Shown piece by piece: positions 23,815-33,587 of a stretch of 64,000 nt of DNA. Source of the DNA: JBIKWM01 sp044356305 (GTDB lineage Bacteria > Bacteroidota > Bacteroidia > UBA10329); the NCBI GenBank assembly GCA_044356305.1, contig JBIKWM010000001.1:186001-250000 (forward strand). The letters run 5' to 3'. The position numbers were made by a program, and so were the translations under genes. The notes below the pieces were generated by a model. The model worked only from the letters and a program-made list of their open reading frames with translations, did not search any database and was not told the DNA's origin. Numbering within the stretch: the first letter of the stretch is position 1; every line of letters begins with the position of its first letter.

Positions 23815-26800
23815 TTACTCCGCCCGCAGCACCAGAACACTGGCTGTTCGACCTGTTGCATCGACAAGGTGCAGTGTGTAGGTGCCTGAGGCCAACTGGC
23901 CTGGATCTACCAGCGCACGTGGGCCTAGGATGCGTTGAGTCAACACTGCACGTCCCGTAGCGTCAAGGAGGGTGCACTGGTAGTTGCCTGTGGGCATGGA
24001 TAGCACAATGGGCCCTGCAGATGGGTTAGGGGCAACCCTCAGTCCGGGAATTGTGCTTTCACTTATCCCAGTTCTGTTCGGATCAATCACCACACTGTCG
24101 GGCATGGTGCCAAGGGCCACTTCGAGGCCGTGTGCGGTAAGGGCAGTGACATTACTTACGCCTATACGCATCTCCTGTATGCCGGCCAGGTTGTCGGTGG
24201 TCACTATGCGCCCTTCGGCCACCGGCCCGAAACCATTGAAGTTGACACCCGTTGTGCGCGATATGGCCACATCTATGGCCCCATCAATGAACGAAGCCTT
24301 CTGGAAAGAGAGTGCGTTGGTGCCCACCGCGCCTAGGACGTTGCCATCGTGGTGAACGTACATGCCGGGTTGTTGGGCCAACCATCCATCGAAGGTGAGG
24401 GTGAACGACACCCCGTGCAGGCTGTCGACCGGCAGTCCGGCCGTGGCCAGATTCACTGTGAAATCGATACCGTGATCCAGGCCCACGGTGTCCTGAACCG
24501 CCTGTACCCAGAGCACGGGGCCCGATCCGCCCGCCTCATCCTCTGTCTTGTTATGCGTGAGGCTGTAATTCTGGGTGATGGCGAGGGTATCGGCATAGTT
24601 CACTGTGCCGCTGCCGTTGCAGTCGGCATGTTTCAGATTCTCACCAATGGCCGAAAAATCGAATGCCCAATCGGGGCAGGCCTGCCCAACCCAGTTGAGT
24701 GTGGCGCCCGGGCGCACCGGCCCGGTCTGGTTGAATGCGATGCCCACCCACAGCGCATCGGTGTTCGATACCACATTGTCGCTGTTGGCATCGCCCGGCC
24801 AAACTTCATCGTTCAGGCAGGTATCCACAACAAAAGTGTGTATCACCTGATTGCACCCGGAGTAGTAGGTCATGCAGGTGTAGGTACCGGCATAGTAGCC
24901 CTGAACTGTGTTGGTACCGTTACCCCAGTTGAACACCATACCTCCCTGATCGGTAAACTGCCAGCTATACACCATGCTCCCTGGGTCGAGGGTAAATGTG
25001 AATGGTCCATCGCATTGGCTGAGGGTCTGAGTCTGCTGGATATTGGGGTAGACGATCAATGAATCGGTCACATCGCATCCGGTCACGTTGTCGGTCACAG
25101 TGCAGAATATCCAAACCGGGGCAGTAAGGGACTGATTGATTGACGTGGTCTGCATGTTCGGATTGGTGAGCAGACCCTGCGGCTGCCAGTCATAACTGTA
25201 GTTACCAGAACCTGAGGTCGGATTTATACCCAGCCCGAACAACTGCCCGTTGCAGGCCACAGTGTCCTGAAACAGGTCGGCCGTAAGAAGTTGAGGCACA
25301 CTCACCTGATATGTGGCAGTAGAGGTGCAGCCGTCCACGTGCAACACGGTGGCGGTGATATCTGTCAGCCCGGGCCACAGGCCGGTATAACATGTTTGGA
25401 GTCCGGTGCTGCCATTGCTCCACTGCACTTCGGCTATGGCAGGCGACCCGCTGATGGTGACACATGATGTGGCCTCGCAGTTGTTGTAGGTAAGGTTGCC
25501 GCTTATCACACTGAAGCACGACTGGGCACAAGGAAACACGTGAATCACGCTGGTGATGGCCGTGCAGGCATTCGGGAAAACGCCATACACCACGTATTGC
25601 CCCGGTTGACTCACCCATGCCGTCTGGCTCTGGTAGTTGTTGCTTATGCTCCCCCAGTTGTAAAAGGTGCCGCCAGGACCCATGTCGAGAAGCACGCTGT
25701 CGGTGCACAGATAAACGGAATCCTCAAGAATCTGCGTGTAGGAACTCACCAGCACACTGTCGGTGATTGAGCAGCCGGTCACATTGTCTGATACAGACAC
25801 GGTGAACAACTGCTGATGCACCATGCTGACCTGATAGGTGGCCTGGTCGTTGGGCGATTGGCCGTTGGATGGAGACCAGAAATAGGAATAGTCACCTGAC
25901 CCGCCCGTGGCGCTCACTGATAGTGTCGCGGGTGCCTGACAAGCTGTGACCGTATCAGCTAGGGTGGTGATAAGTCCAGTGGTGATGAATACCGTATGGG
26001 TGGTCTGTGCTGTGCAGCCGTTGGCATCCACAGTGGTAAGGGTCACATTATGGCTTCCCCCAAACAGGTTCACGCAAGGGTTGGCAGTGGTGGCCATCGG
26101 CATCCCATCTACATACCACAGATACGTTGATATGCCCGAGCTGCCGGTGCTGAAGAAGCACACCTGAGCCACGCAGCCCTGTGGCGAGATAGTCTGTGTG
26201 AACTCATTCCAACAGGTCTGCGAACAGTCGTTCACTGTAACAACGCTCGTAATGGCACTGCATCCTCCATAGAATGCGAAACCCATGTATTGGCCCGGCT
26301 GCGATGCCACCAGGGTCTGCGTCTGTTGATTGATCATTTGTGCTGTGCCGCCCGGTGGCGTGTAATACTGCCAGATGGGATTAGATGCACCAGGCCCATA
26401 ATCAAGGGTCACTGGTCCGCTGCAGAGGTCGTAGGTCTGTGTGACGGCCTCGGCATGTGTTATCACCACATCATCGCTCACTGCGCATCCGCTGCCGTTG
26501 GTAACCGTCAAGGTTGCCTCCTGATTCACCACATTGGCTGTCACAATTGGGTTAAGGACATTGGGGTTGCTGAAAATGTAGGATGGGCTCCAACTATATG
26601 AATACGTTCCGGAAGGTGTCACTGTGGCATTCATTGTTGCCGTGGTCTGGCAGGCGGTCAAATCGGGGCCCGCATTCACCGCGAACGGACCATTCACCAA
26701 AACTGAATCCTCATAGCTGTAAATGCATCCGTCAGTCTGGATGTTAGTGATCATGAATGAATAGCTGCCAGGGGTCACGGGTAATGTGCCGGCCGGTGAG

Positions 26801-28053
26801 GTGGCCACCGCCACATCATTCAATGAGACAATGAACTGCCAAGGTCCTCCATTAGATGTGTAGACCAACGTGCCACCGCAGCTGCCCGGGCTGAAGTTGT
26901 GGGCGGCCACAAGGTTGCAAGGGCTATTGTTCACCATCAGATTGGGGTCGGTAGCTACGAGGTAGAAATCGGTCTGAGCGCCCGGATATGGCTGGATGAT
27001 GCCACAGGCCGCAAAACCATTGGGGGTCTGGATGATGTCGGTGCCCATGGAGGCATGTCCGGTCTGAAACACCCTCGAAACTTGCACCACACCTGCAGAA
27101 CTAAGTCTCTGAATGCACAGTCGGTACTCGCTGTCCCAGTTCTGTTTCATGCCCGTAGTGAAAATATACGAGCCGTCACTGAGCTGTTTCACTGCACCGA
27201 AGTGGCCTGTGGCCCCACCCTGCGGATCGTAAACCCACTGCACGGTGCCGCTGGCATCGGTTTTCACCACCCGGATGCTCCCAGGGTTGCTCCCAACGAA
27301 AATGAAACCGCCATCAGAGGTGTTCTGCAAACTGAACGGCCCCTTGACACTTCCGGCCCCACCCTCCTGCACGTAGGTGTAGTTGTAGACAGCGTTCTGA
27401 ACTCCATTCGCATCCGTGAGCGTAAGGGCCACAATGCCGTTACGAAGTCCGATAAAGGCAAACCCGTTCGGAGTCTGTACGACCGAAGTGGCCGTCTCAT
27501 CAGTGGTGGGGCTGCCGTAACGCTTGGTCCAAAGGGTGTCTCCGGCAGCATTGCGAAGCACCAGAGTAGCCTGGCGGTCGGTGCCATCGGTCCATGTGCC
27601 ACAAGAGATGAACTGGGCGCCACTGTTCAGGCTTTTTACACTTTCTGCCCGTGCCATGCCTGCGCCAGGCAGCAGTTCCATGTTGCTCCATTGCACCGTG
27701 TTGCCTCCATCGGCACGGGTGGTGCGGTCGTTGCCCGCGGCTACAAAGCCACCTGCAGATAGACTCTGCACCTCGCGGAAGTACTCATCGCTCAATGAAT
27801 TGCCCCAGTTGGCATCCCATTGTTGAATACCAGCGCTGTTAACGCGTACCATGTACTGATCGCTGAAAAGCCCGGACATGGTGGCTCCCGCGATGTAGTA
27901 CCCGCCATCGCTGGCCGTTGACAGGCTCATGGCCGTGTCGGCCCCGTTGAACGGCCCATCATAGACCCGTTCAAAATACTGGGCCTGTGCTGCATTCCCC
28001 CATAGCACCGAGGCAAGTACCACTCCCGCCACTTTGCTCTTACACTTATTCAT
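23815..28053 (-). CDS. Very large T9SS protein with SprB-like and dockerin-like modules
   Basis: 1412 residues with a signal peptide (to about residue 24, NAAQAQ). Residues ~25-370 form a beta-propeller-like repeat region (TASDGGYYIAG, TPNGFAFIG, TSDGGFIFVG, LSDGSYIFT). Residues ~380-1075 hold successive PKD/SprB-like modules, each with paired Cys and phrases like TLTTVDANGCTA and VTDNVTGCDVTDS. A dockerin type I-like pair of calcium loops (GDANSDNVVSNTDAL and DCNGSGTVNYADT) lies at ~1080-1150, then a cohesin-like beta domain, and a sorting domain from ~1338 (LRVAPNPSAG). It is expected at the cell surface, perhaps as an adhesin. Preceded by TACTTTCG 39 bp upstream and followed by a hairpin terminator. 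Confidence 0.92.
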   Translation of the reverse strand: MNKCKSKVAGVVLASVLWGNAAQAQYFERVYDGPFNGADTAMSLSTASDGGYYIAGATMSGLFSDQYMVRVNSAGIQQWDANWGNSLSDEYFREVQSLSAGGFVAAGNDRTTRADGGNTVQWSNMELLPGAGMARAESVKSLNSGAQFISCGTWTDGTDRQATLVLRNAAGDTLWTKRYGSPTTDETATSVVQTPNGFAFIGLRNGIVALTLTDANGVQNAVYNYTYVQEGGAGSVKGPFSLQNTSDGGFIFVGSNPGSIRVVKTDASGTVQWVYDPQGGATGHFGAVKQLSDGSYIFTTGMKQNWDSEYRLCIQRLSSAGVVQVSRVFQTGHASMGTDIIQTPNGFAACGIIQPYPGAQTDFYLVATDPNLMVNNSPCNLVAAHNFSPGSCGGTLVYTSNGGPWQFIVSLNDVAVATSPAGTLPVTPGSYSFMITNIQTDGCIYSYEDSVLVNGPFAVNAGPDLTACQTTATMNATVTPSGTYSYSWSPSYIFSNPNVLNPIVTANVVNQEATLTVTNGSGCAVSDDVVITHAEAVTQTYDLCSGPVTLDYGPGASNPIWQYYTPPGGTAQMINQQTQTLVASQPGQYMGFAFYGGCSAITSVVTVNDCSQTCWNEFTQTISPQGCVAQVCFFSTGSSGISTYLWYVDGMPMATTANPCVNLFGGSHNVTLTTVDANGCTAQTTHTVFITTGLITTLADTVTACQAPATLSVSATGGSGDYSYFWSPSNGQSPNDQATYQVSMVHQQLFTVSVSDNVTGCSITDSVLVSSYTQILEDSVYLCTDSVLLDMGPGGTFYNWGSISNNYQSQTAWVSQPGQYVVYGVFPNACTAITSVIHVFPCAQSCFSVISGNLTYNNCEATSCVTISGSPAIAEVQWSNGSTGLQTCYTGLWPGLTDITATVLHVDGCTSTATYQVSVPQLLTADLFQDTVACNGQLFGLGINPTSGSGNYSYDWQPQGLLTNPNMQTTSINQSLTAPVWIFCTVTDNVTGCDVTDSLIVYPNIQQTQTLSQCDGPFTFTLDPGSMVYSWQFTDQGGMVFNWGNGTNTVQGYYAGTYTCMTYYSGCNQVIHTFVVDTCLNDEVWPGDANSDNVVSNTDALWVGIAFNQTGPVRPGATLNWVGQACPDWAFDFSAIGENLKHADCNGSGTVNYADTLAITQNYSLTHNKTEDEAGGSGPVLWVQAVQDTVGLDHGIDFTVNLATAGLPVDSLHGVSFTLTFDGWLAQQPGMYVHHDGNVLGAVGTNALSFQKASFIDGAIDVAISRTTGVNFNGFGPVAEGRIVTTDNLAGIQEMRIGVSNVTALTAHGLEVALGTMPDSVVIDPNRTGISESTIPGLRVAPNPSAGPIVLSMPTGNYQCTLLDATGRAVLTQRILGPRALVDPGQLASGTYTLHLVDATGRTASVLVLRAE

Positions 28054-28092
28054 GACTCTTCAGAATTGGATTCAACACATGATTTGACGCAA

Positions 28093-28100
28093 CGAAAGTA
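28093..28100 (-). promoter_or_regulatory. -7 promoter element of the large T9SS gene
   Basis: TACTTTCG on the minus strand, 39 bp before the ATG at 28053. Confidence 0.5.
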
Positions 28101-28211
28101 TCGGGGTGGGCTGAGGTGAGATTGAACAGAAAATTTAAATAATCATACTGCTAATCGATTTCATTTTCACATATCTTATTATTTTTCTGGATATTACAAA
28201 TCATAGAATTA

Positions 28212-28219
28212 TATATTTG
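28212..28219 (+). promoter_or_regulatory. -7 promoter element, probably leaderless gene
   Basis: TATATTTG, an exact TAnnTTTG match, ends 6 bp before the ATG at 28226 in a markedly A/T-rich stretch, so transcription should begin at or next to the start codon. Confidence 0.6.
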
Positions 28220-28225
28220 TCGGGA

Positions 28226-29596
28226 ATGAGAATAGTCGATATTCTCCAACTGATCGGAAAGGACGGGCTGCCAGAGGCAAGAGCCTATGTGGCTTACCGA
28301 ATGCGGAAAGGCAGGTCGGGCCAGCGGTCATTGTTCGATTCTGTCCTTTCAAAAGCAGGTGATGGCGTTCTTGACCGGGCCGAACTCTTAGCGGTACTGC
28401 CCCCTTTACAGCGCGATGACGCCCACCTGAGGCACCTGCTATCTGAGCTCACCTCGCTCCTCGAGGATTATCTGGTATGCCGCCACACCCTTTCAGACAG
28501 GTCTTTGCGGGCCATGCAACTGGCCCGATCATCCACCTCAATGACAAGCCTTTTCGACACCCATGTGCGCAGGGTTCGGGCCGATCTTGTGAGCCGGCCG
28601 CTCTCAACCGACCTGGGACTGACCAGGTACCACCTGGCCTGGGAGGAACTCGAACAGCGCACCCGCTCTGGTCAGAGGGCGCCTGGAGGGTCCCTTGCAG
28701 TAATCAGGGAACTAGACTCCTTTTATATGCGCAAACGACTCCAATTGGCGTGCGAGGCGGTCAATGCATCGCATGTGCTCGCCCTGCCCGAATCTATGCC
28801 CGACCTCTCGGCCACTTTGAATTCTGTTCCAAATGATGATCTTTTGGGTTGTTGCTACAGGCACGCCATGCTCTGTATGACGGGGCCAGAGGCTGAGTCG
28901 CACTTCAGGTCACTCAGGCAGATGCTGGCTGAGAGCGGGGCCCAGATTGAGCCCAACGAGCTCCGCGACCTGTATCAGTATGTGCTCAACTACTCCATCA
29001 GGGCCATCAATCAGGGCGGGCTTGAGCATCAATCTGAGCTTTTGGGCACCTATCGGCAACTGGCCGACTCGGGTGCACTGGTAGTTGGCGGGGTCATCTC
29101 GCCATGGGATTTCAAGAATCTGATCACCATCAGCATACGGGTGGGCGAGACCGAGCTGGCCGCGGGTTTCATTGAGCGGTTCTCATCCTACCTGCCAGAT
29201 GACCGCAGGCAGAACGCTGTGCTGTACAACACCGCACACCTCATGTATGCCACGGGTCGCCACCGGCAGGCGCTCACTTTGTTGCGTCAAGTTGACCTCG
29301 ATGACCCCTTCTATCGCCTCGATGCGCGCTCAATCCTGATGAAGGTATATCTCGCCATGGATGATCAGGAGGCGCTGTTCCACCACCTCAATGCCTTTAC
29401 AGTCTTCCTCAAACGCGACAAGCAAGTGAGTGAAACCCAGCGAAAGGGCTATATCAATACCATCAAGGCGGTGCGCGTCATGGCTGAGCATGCGTACGAC
29501 CCCAAGAGGATGATGCGTCTTCACCTGCGAATCTCAGAGATGCCGCAACTTGCCGATAAGGGCTGGCTGATAAAGGAAGTGGAGGGCAGGATGTGA
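28226..29596 (+). CDS. Helical-repeat hypothetical protein
   Basis: 456 residues, no signal peptide. Almost entirely helical, with TPR-like helix pairs towards the C-terminus (AVLYNTAHLMYATGRHRQALTLLRQV followed by ARSILMKVYLAMDDQEALFHHL, residues ~330-395). This is a Bacteroidota-specific cytoplasmic family that I recognise by its general look but cannot name; a scaffold or regulatory role is possible. ATG 28226 is preferred over the in-frame TTG at 28217, which lies inside the -7 element. It is monocistronic and divergent from the large T9SS gene. Confidence 0.8.
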   Translation: MRIVDILQLIGKDGLPEARAYVAYRMRKGRSGQRSLFDSVLSKAGDGVLDRAELLAVLPPLQRDDAHLRHLLSELTSLLEDYLVCRHTLSDRSLRAMQLARSSTSMTSLFDTHVRRVRADLVSRPLSTDLGLTRYHLAWEELEQRTRSGQRAPGGSLAVIRELDSFYMRKRLQLACEAVNASHVLALPESMPDLSATLNSVPNDDLLGCCYRHAMLCMTGPEAESHFRSLRQMLAESGAQIEPNELRDLYQYVLNYSIRAINQGGLEHQSELLGTYRQLADSGALVVGGVISPWDFKNLITISIRVGETELAAGFIERFSSYLPDDRRQNAVLYNTAHLMYATGRHRQALTLLRQVDLDDPFYRLDARSILMKVYLAMDDQEALFHHLNAFTVFLKRDKQVSETQRKGYINTIKAVRVMAEHAYDPKRMMRLHLRISEMPQLADKGWLIKEVEGRM

Positions 29597-29768
29597 ATTC
29601 ATCTCTGATTTGAAAATCAGATTCCCTTACACAATGTATGGATATTAAGCGCGTTACATGCGATAAATTAAGTTTCAGAAATGTTCGCATGCTTATTATT
29701 GACCCTCAATTGACATAAAGAACAGCATTTGGCGATGATCTTCGCGTTTCGGAAAAAATCGAATCAAC

Positions 29769-32615
29769 ATGAGGGTTAGTTCTATCAGTCTTATTCTCCT
29801 GGCTGTATCATGTAGCCTTTCATCTGCGCAGACGGTAGGTATCTCCAGCTCTGCCTTCACCCCGAACTCTGCCTCGATACTTGACGTGTCGAGCACCACC
29901 AAAGGCGTTCTGCTGCCGCGGATGACCACGGCCGAACGGGGCACCTACACCACCACCTCGAGCCTTGGTGCCACCCATAAGGGCGTGACCATCTTCAACA
30001 CCACCACCAACCGGTACGACTACTGGGACGGCACACAGTGGCTGCAGATGGCGGCCGTGGGCTCGACCGGCAGCGATTTCATCCAGAATCAAGTAGCCGC
30101 ATCGCAGACCGCGGACTTCCGCGTCAGCGGCAAAGGAATTTTCGGGAATGGCACTGCTGTGGCTCCTTCAGTGACCTTTGAGGGATCGCAGACCACGGGG
30201 CTCTACCGCTCTGCTGCCGATGTGCTGTCCATCAGCACGGCAGGGGGTGAGCGCGTGAGAGTCGGCTCGACTGGGGTGGTGCGGCTCACGAACTACGCCA
30301 GCGGCATGTTGGGGGTCGATGCCAGCGGTGATGTTCAGACAAGGTCAATCGCTGTTTCGGCAACGGGTATTGATGTCACCAATGGCAACGGAGTGGCAGG
30401 CAACCCCACCCTTAACCTCAACTATGCCAACTCAAGCACGGGCGGCCCTTACCCGCAGGGCAACTTCGGGCAGTTTGAGAGCCATGGCACCTACTCCGAC
30501 TTCAACACCACCCCTGGCCACTGGGGTTGGAACTATGTGACAGGCACAACCAATGCCCCCAATGCCACATCGAGCCAATGGTACAGAGGGGTCTTCAGCT
30601 TAGGTTCACAGTATCCGGCCAGGGGGGCCAATGGTTACTCGCTCGAACTGGCCTACCCGCGATACAGCGGTGCCACGGCCGGGGTGTGGATGCGCACGGT
30701 GGAGAACGGTGCCATTGGGTCATGGATCAGGATAGATGCCGGGAGCAACAACACCAACTTCATCTGGAACCAGAACGCCTCTGCTCAGACAACCGGCAAT
30801 TTTTGGGTGAGCGGCACAGGGCGCACCAACGGCACATTCACGGGGGGCGGGAGCACGGTGATCAGTGCCGACAATATCCAGGTGAACGACCTTGGTGCGG
30901 GTGCACGCTTCGCCTACATCGACCTTGAGGGAGACGACACTTATACGGATTATGGCCTTCGACTGATCCGTAGCAACGGAGGTGTGAATGCCACCTCGAC
31001 CCTTACGCACCGTGGCACCGGTGACCTTCAGATACACACCAACGAGGCGGCAGCGCTCACCTTCCATACCACCAATGCCGAACGCATGAGAATCCAGGCC
31101 AGTGGCAATGTGGGCGTGAATTCAAATGCTCCGTCAAACCGGCTCTATGTCAACGATGTGGCCGCCACCATGGCCACGGTGAACACCTATCAGTTCGGCA
31201 TCGGTCTGAGTGGTGCCACCAACCTTACGTTGGGTGCCGATGCAACTTATGGCCTGTTGCAGACATGGGCCTCAAAACCGCTTCTTATAAACAGCCAAGG
31301 CAATAATGTGGGGATAGGCATGACAAGTGCGCCTATTCAGACATTGGATGTGAACGGAAGAGTAAATGTTCAGAATGGCGTTATTCAGCGTGGAACAACC
31401 GCCATAACTGCCTCATCAGATCTTGGACTTTACCATCAGATTGCGGGAAACTGGATACGCATTGCGTCAAACGCGGCACCCATAAAGTTCTTTGTGGACC
31501 AAGGTGGTGGAAATGGCGCAGGCACCAATGCCGTGATGGCCGTTGACAATGCCAATGGTGGCGGAGTGATGATAGCCGCTGAGAATGGCGGCACCGGCAA
31601 TGCGGGATCGCCCAACAACAGAGCAGCACTGGAGGTCAGCTCCACTACCAAGGGCATGCTCACCCCGCGACTCACCACCGCACAGCGCGATGCGATGGGT
31701 AACAGCCTTACAGAGGGGCTGCTCATCTACAACACCACCAACGACTGCTTTGAGTTCTGGGACACGAAGTCGACCCCGGCCGGTGGCAATGGTTTCTGGA
31801 ACAGCCTGTGCGAATGGTGCGAGAATGTGGTGATCGTATCGGCCAACCAGACCGGGTTCAACCTGAATAGCTATGTAGGCGGAGCAAGGGCCGAACAGTA
31901 CTGTGTATATATCAATTCCGGGGTCACGCTACAGGCCTCGGGCAATGGGGGCGGCAGCGGTGCGGCCGGCAACCCGGGATTCAATGCCAGCACCATGCCT
32001 AATGGGTCGACCATCACCCTTTACAACTATGGGAACATATATGGCGGTGGTGGCAATGGTGGTCAGGGCAGCAGAGAAAGTGATGCCGTCTGTCAGGGCG
32101 ACATTGGTTGTGGTGGCGGTGGAATCGGTGGCGATGCCATTGTCACAAGCTCGAACGTTCCTGTCAGAACCTTCAATTACGGAACCATACGTGCCGGAGG
32201 CGGTGGCGGTGGCGGTGGCGGATGGGGATGCTGTTCGGCCGGAGGCGGTGGCGGTGGTGGTGCGGGTACCCCTGCTGGTTCGGGCGGATCAGGTCAATGT
32301 TGGAATTGTGTATCTGGATTTGTTTGCGGTTGCGGCAGAAGTGGCTGTAGCGGTGGAGGAGGGACCGGAACAGCGACCACCGGTGCAGGTGGAGGAGGCT
32401 CCGGCAATACCGGGGCTTCAACAGGCTGCGCTGGGACCTGTACCAGCGGTGGTGGTGGAACCGGTGGAACGGGAGGTGTGAATGGCGTAGGAGGTGGAGC
32501 AGGCACCAATGGAGGCTGTGGCGGTGGCGGTGCCGGACTAGCCCAGAGGGGCAATGGCAGCGGATCGAGCCTATCGAACATCAGCGGAACAGTGACCGGG
32601 TCCACTTCGCCCTGA
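29769..32615 (+). CDS. Fibre-like secreted protein, paralogue A (Gly-rich tail)
   Basis: 948 residues with a signal peptide (SCSLSSAQ). The first ~520 residues are nearly identical to paralogues B (41087) and C (45435): an N-terminal block (TVGISSSAFTPNSASILDVS, then GVLLPRMTTAERG and YDYWDGTQWLQ), tail-fibre-like beta repeats, and the hinge NNVGIGMTSAP plus LDVNG. After it A diverges: a second LLPRMTT-like block (GMLTPRLTTAQRDAM, ~640) and, from ~715, a Gly-rich region with scattered Cys residues (CGCGRSGCSGGGG). Such proteins resemble trimeric tail-fibre or adhesin stalks; no S74 chaperone or T9SS sorting domain is visible, so the export and anchoring route is unclear. The next secreted gene starts 18 bp after the stop. 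Confidence 0.88.
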   Translation: MRVSSISLILLAVSCSLSSAQTVGISSSAFTPNSASILDVSSTTKGVLLPRMTTAERGTYTTTSSLGATHKGVTIFNTTTNRYDYWDGTQWLQMAAVGSTGSDFIQNQVAASQTADFRVSGKGIFGNGTAVAPSVTFEGSQTTGLYRSAADVLSISTAGGERVRVGSTGVVRLTNYASGMLGVDASGDVQTRSIAVSATGIDVTNGNGVAGNPTLNLNYANSSTGGPYPQGNFGQFESHGTYSDFNTTPGHWGWNYVTGTTNAPNATSSQWYRGVFSLGSQYPARGANGYSLELAYPRYSGATAGVWMRTVENGAIGSWIRIDAGSNNTNFIWNQNASAQTTGNFWVSGTGRTNGTFTGGGSTVISADNIQVNDLGAGARFAYIDLEGDDTYTDYGLRLIRSNGGVNATSTLTHRGTGDLQIHTNEAAALTFHTTNAERMRIQASGNVGVNSNAPSNRLYVNDVAATMATVNTYQFGIGLSGATNLTLGADATYGLLQTWASKPLLINSQGNNVGIGMTSAPIQTLDVNGRVNVQNGVIQRGTTAITASSDLGLYHQIAGNWIRIASNAAPIKFFVDQGGGNGAGTNAVMAVDNANGGGVMIAAENGGTGNAGSPNNRAALEVSSTTKGMLTPRLTTAQRDAMGNSLTEGLLIYNTTNDCFEFWDTKSTPAGGNGFWNSLCEWCENVVIVSANQTGFNLNSYVGGARAEQYCVYINSGVTLQASGNGGGSGAAGNPGFNASTMPNGSTITLYNYGNIYGGGGNGGQGSRESDAVCQGDIGCGGGGIGGDAIVTSSNVPVRTFNYGTIRAGGGGGGGGGWGCCSAGGGGGGGAGTPAGSGGSGQCWNCVSGFVCGCGRSGCSGGGGTGTATTGAGGGGSGNTGASTGCAGTCTSGGGGTGGTGGVNGVGGGAGTNGGCGGGGAGLAQRGNGSGSSLSNISGTVTGSTSP

Positions 32616-32633
32616 TTGATTTGTGAACCCGTC

Positions 32634-33587
32634 ATGCTCCGGGACATCCGATTTCTTTTATCTGCCTTTACCATTTCACTTATCTCGGTGAATGGGCTGG
32701 CCCAGATTCAGATTATGGCCCCTTCGGCCAATGCCTCGCTTCCCATTCTCACACAGAAACAGTTTGATGAGATGGCCGTGCCGGCCGAGGGTTATCAGGC
32801 ATTCAACAGCACTACGGGCTGCATACAGTATTACCTGAATCAGACGTGGTACAGGCTATGCGGGGACTGTCTGCCGGAGACGGGGCCCTACACCATCGAC
32901 TTAACGGTGCAGAAGGGTAGGACGCTGTTCGTGCATTTCACAAAAAGTGCTGGCGATACATTGATCGTCCACATAAAAGGGCAGGAAGAGAAGGTGGTCG
33001 GCATAGTATCTCCTGTTGCGGTAAGGTTGCCGAGCACGGGCGATACGGCCACACTGGTAACGGGTTTGAGCAACAAGTGCTACAAGGAACAGCGGGTGGC
33101 TGAACGCAAGGTGCCGCTGAAACAGGCGGGCATCGGGCCGCTGCGGCAGGAGGACATTGAAGGAAAGCCTGTGAACGTGCGCCCGTGCGCAGGTCTGATC
33201 TGGATGTGCGATGACCGCATTGCCAAAGACAACCGACCGGCCAAGGACCGCCTGATCACCTACGCGGCAGGGAGCTGCCCTGCTGGCTGGCGGGTGCCCA
33301 CAGTGAAGGAATGGGAGGGTCTGCTGCGCAATTATGAGGGCGACCCGAAAGAGGTGTTCATGGTGCCGGGTAACGACAACGGTTCCATAGGCCTGTCGCA
33401 ACTGGGGGCGTGGGTGGTGGACGAGAAGGCCATGATCATGGAAGGCATATCGGGCTATTACTGGGCCAGCGACAAGGCACAGAACGGTGACCAGTACCTG
33501 CTGAACATCACCCCGAACGGGTATATGACCATAAGCGGCAAGGCCACCAATGCGCGCATGAACCTGCGCTGCGTGCGCGATGAGTAG
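32634..33587 (+). CDS. Secreted protein with Fib_succ-major-type domain
   Basis: 317 residues from ATG 32634, chosen for its signal peptide (LISVNGLAQ); a TTG start at 32616 would directly abut the stop of paralogue A. After a short block typical of these fibre operons (QKQFDEMAVPAEGYQAFNS) comes a beta-rich stretch and, from ~205, the pattern of the Fibrobacter-succinogenes major paralogous domain (DRLITYAAGSCPAGWRVPTVKEW, then GYYWASDKAQNG, MNLRCVRDE). That domain is a C-type-lectin-like module of surface proteins in Bacteroidota and Fibrobacteres. Likely a surface binding protein made with fibre A. It overlaps the next gene by 8 bp. Confidence 0.85.
   Translation: MLRDIRFLLSAFTISLISVNGLAQIQIMAPSANASLPILTQKQFDEMAVPAEGYQAFNSTTGCIQYYLNQTWYRLCGDCLPETGPYTIDLTVQKGRTLFVHFTKSAGDTLIVHIKGQEEKVVGIVSPVAVRLPSTGDTATLVTGLSNKCYKEQRVAERKVPLKQAGIGPLRQEDIEGKPVNVRPCAGLIWMCDDRIAKDNRPAKDRLITYAAGSCPAGWRVPTVKEWEGLLRNYEGDPKEVFMVPGNDNGSIGLSQLGAWVVDEKAMIMEGISGYYWASDKAQNGDQYLLNITPNGYMTISGKATNARMNLRCVRDE

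Noticed and set aside
31903..32674. Open frames on both strands within the Gly-rich end of fibre A
   Set aside because: Shadow frames of GGN codon runs (Arg/Trp- or Pro-rich translations); the paralogue A frame has the signal peptide and family N-terminus.
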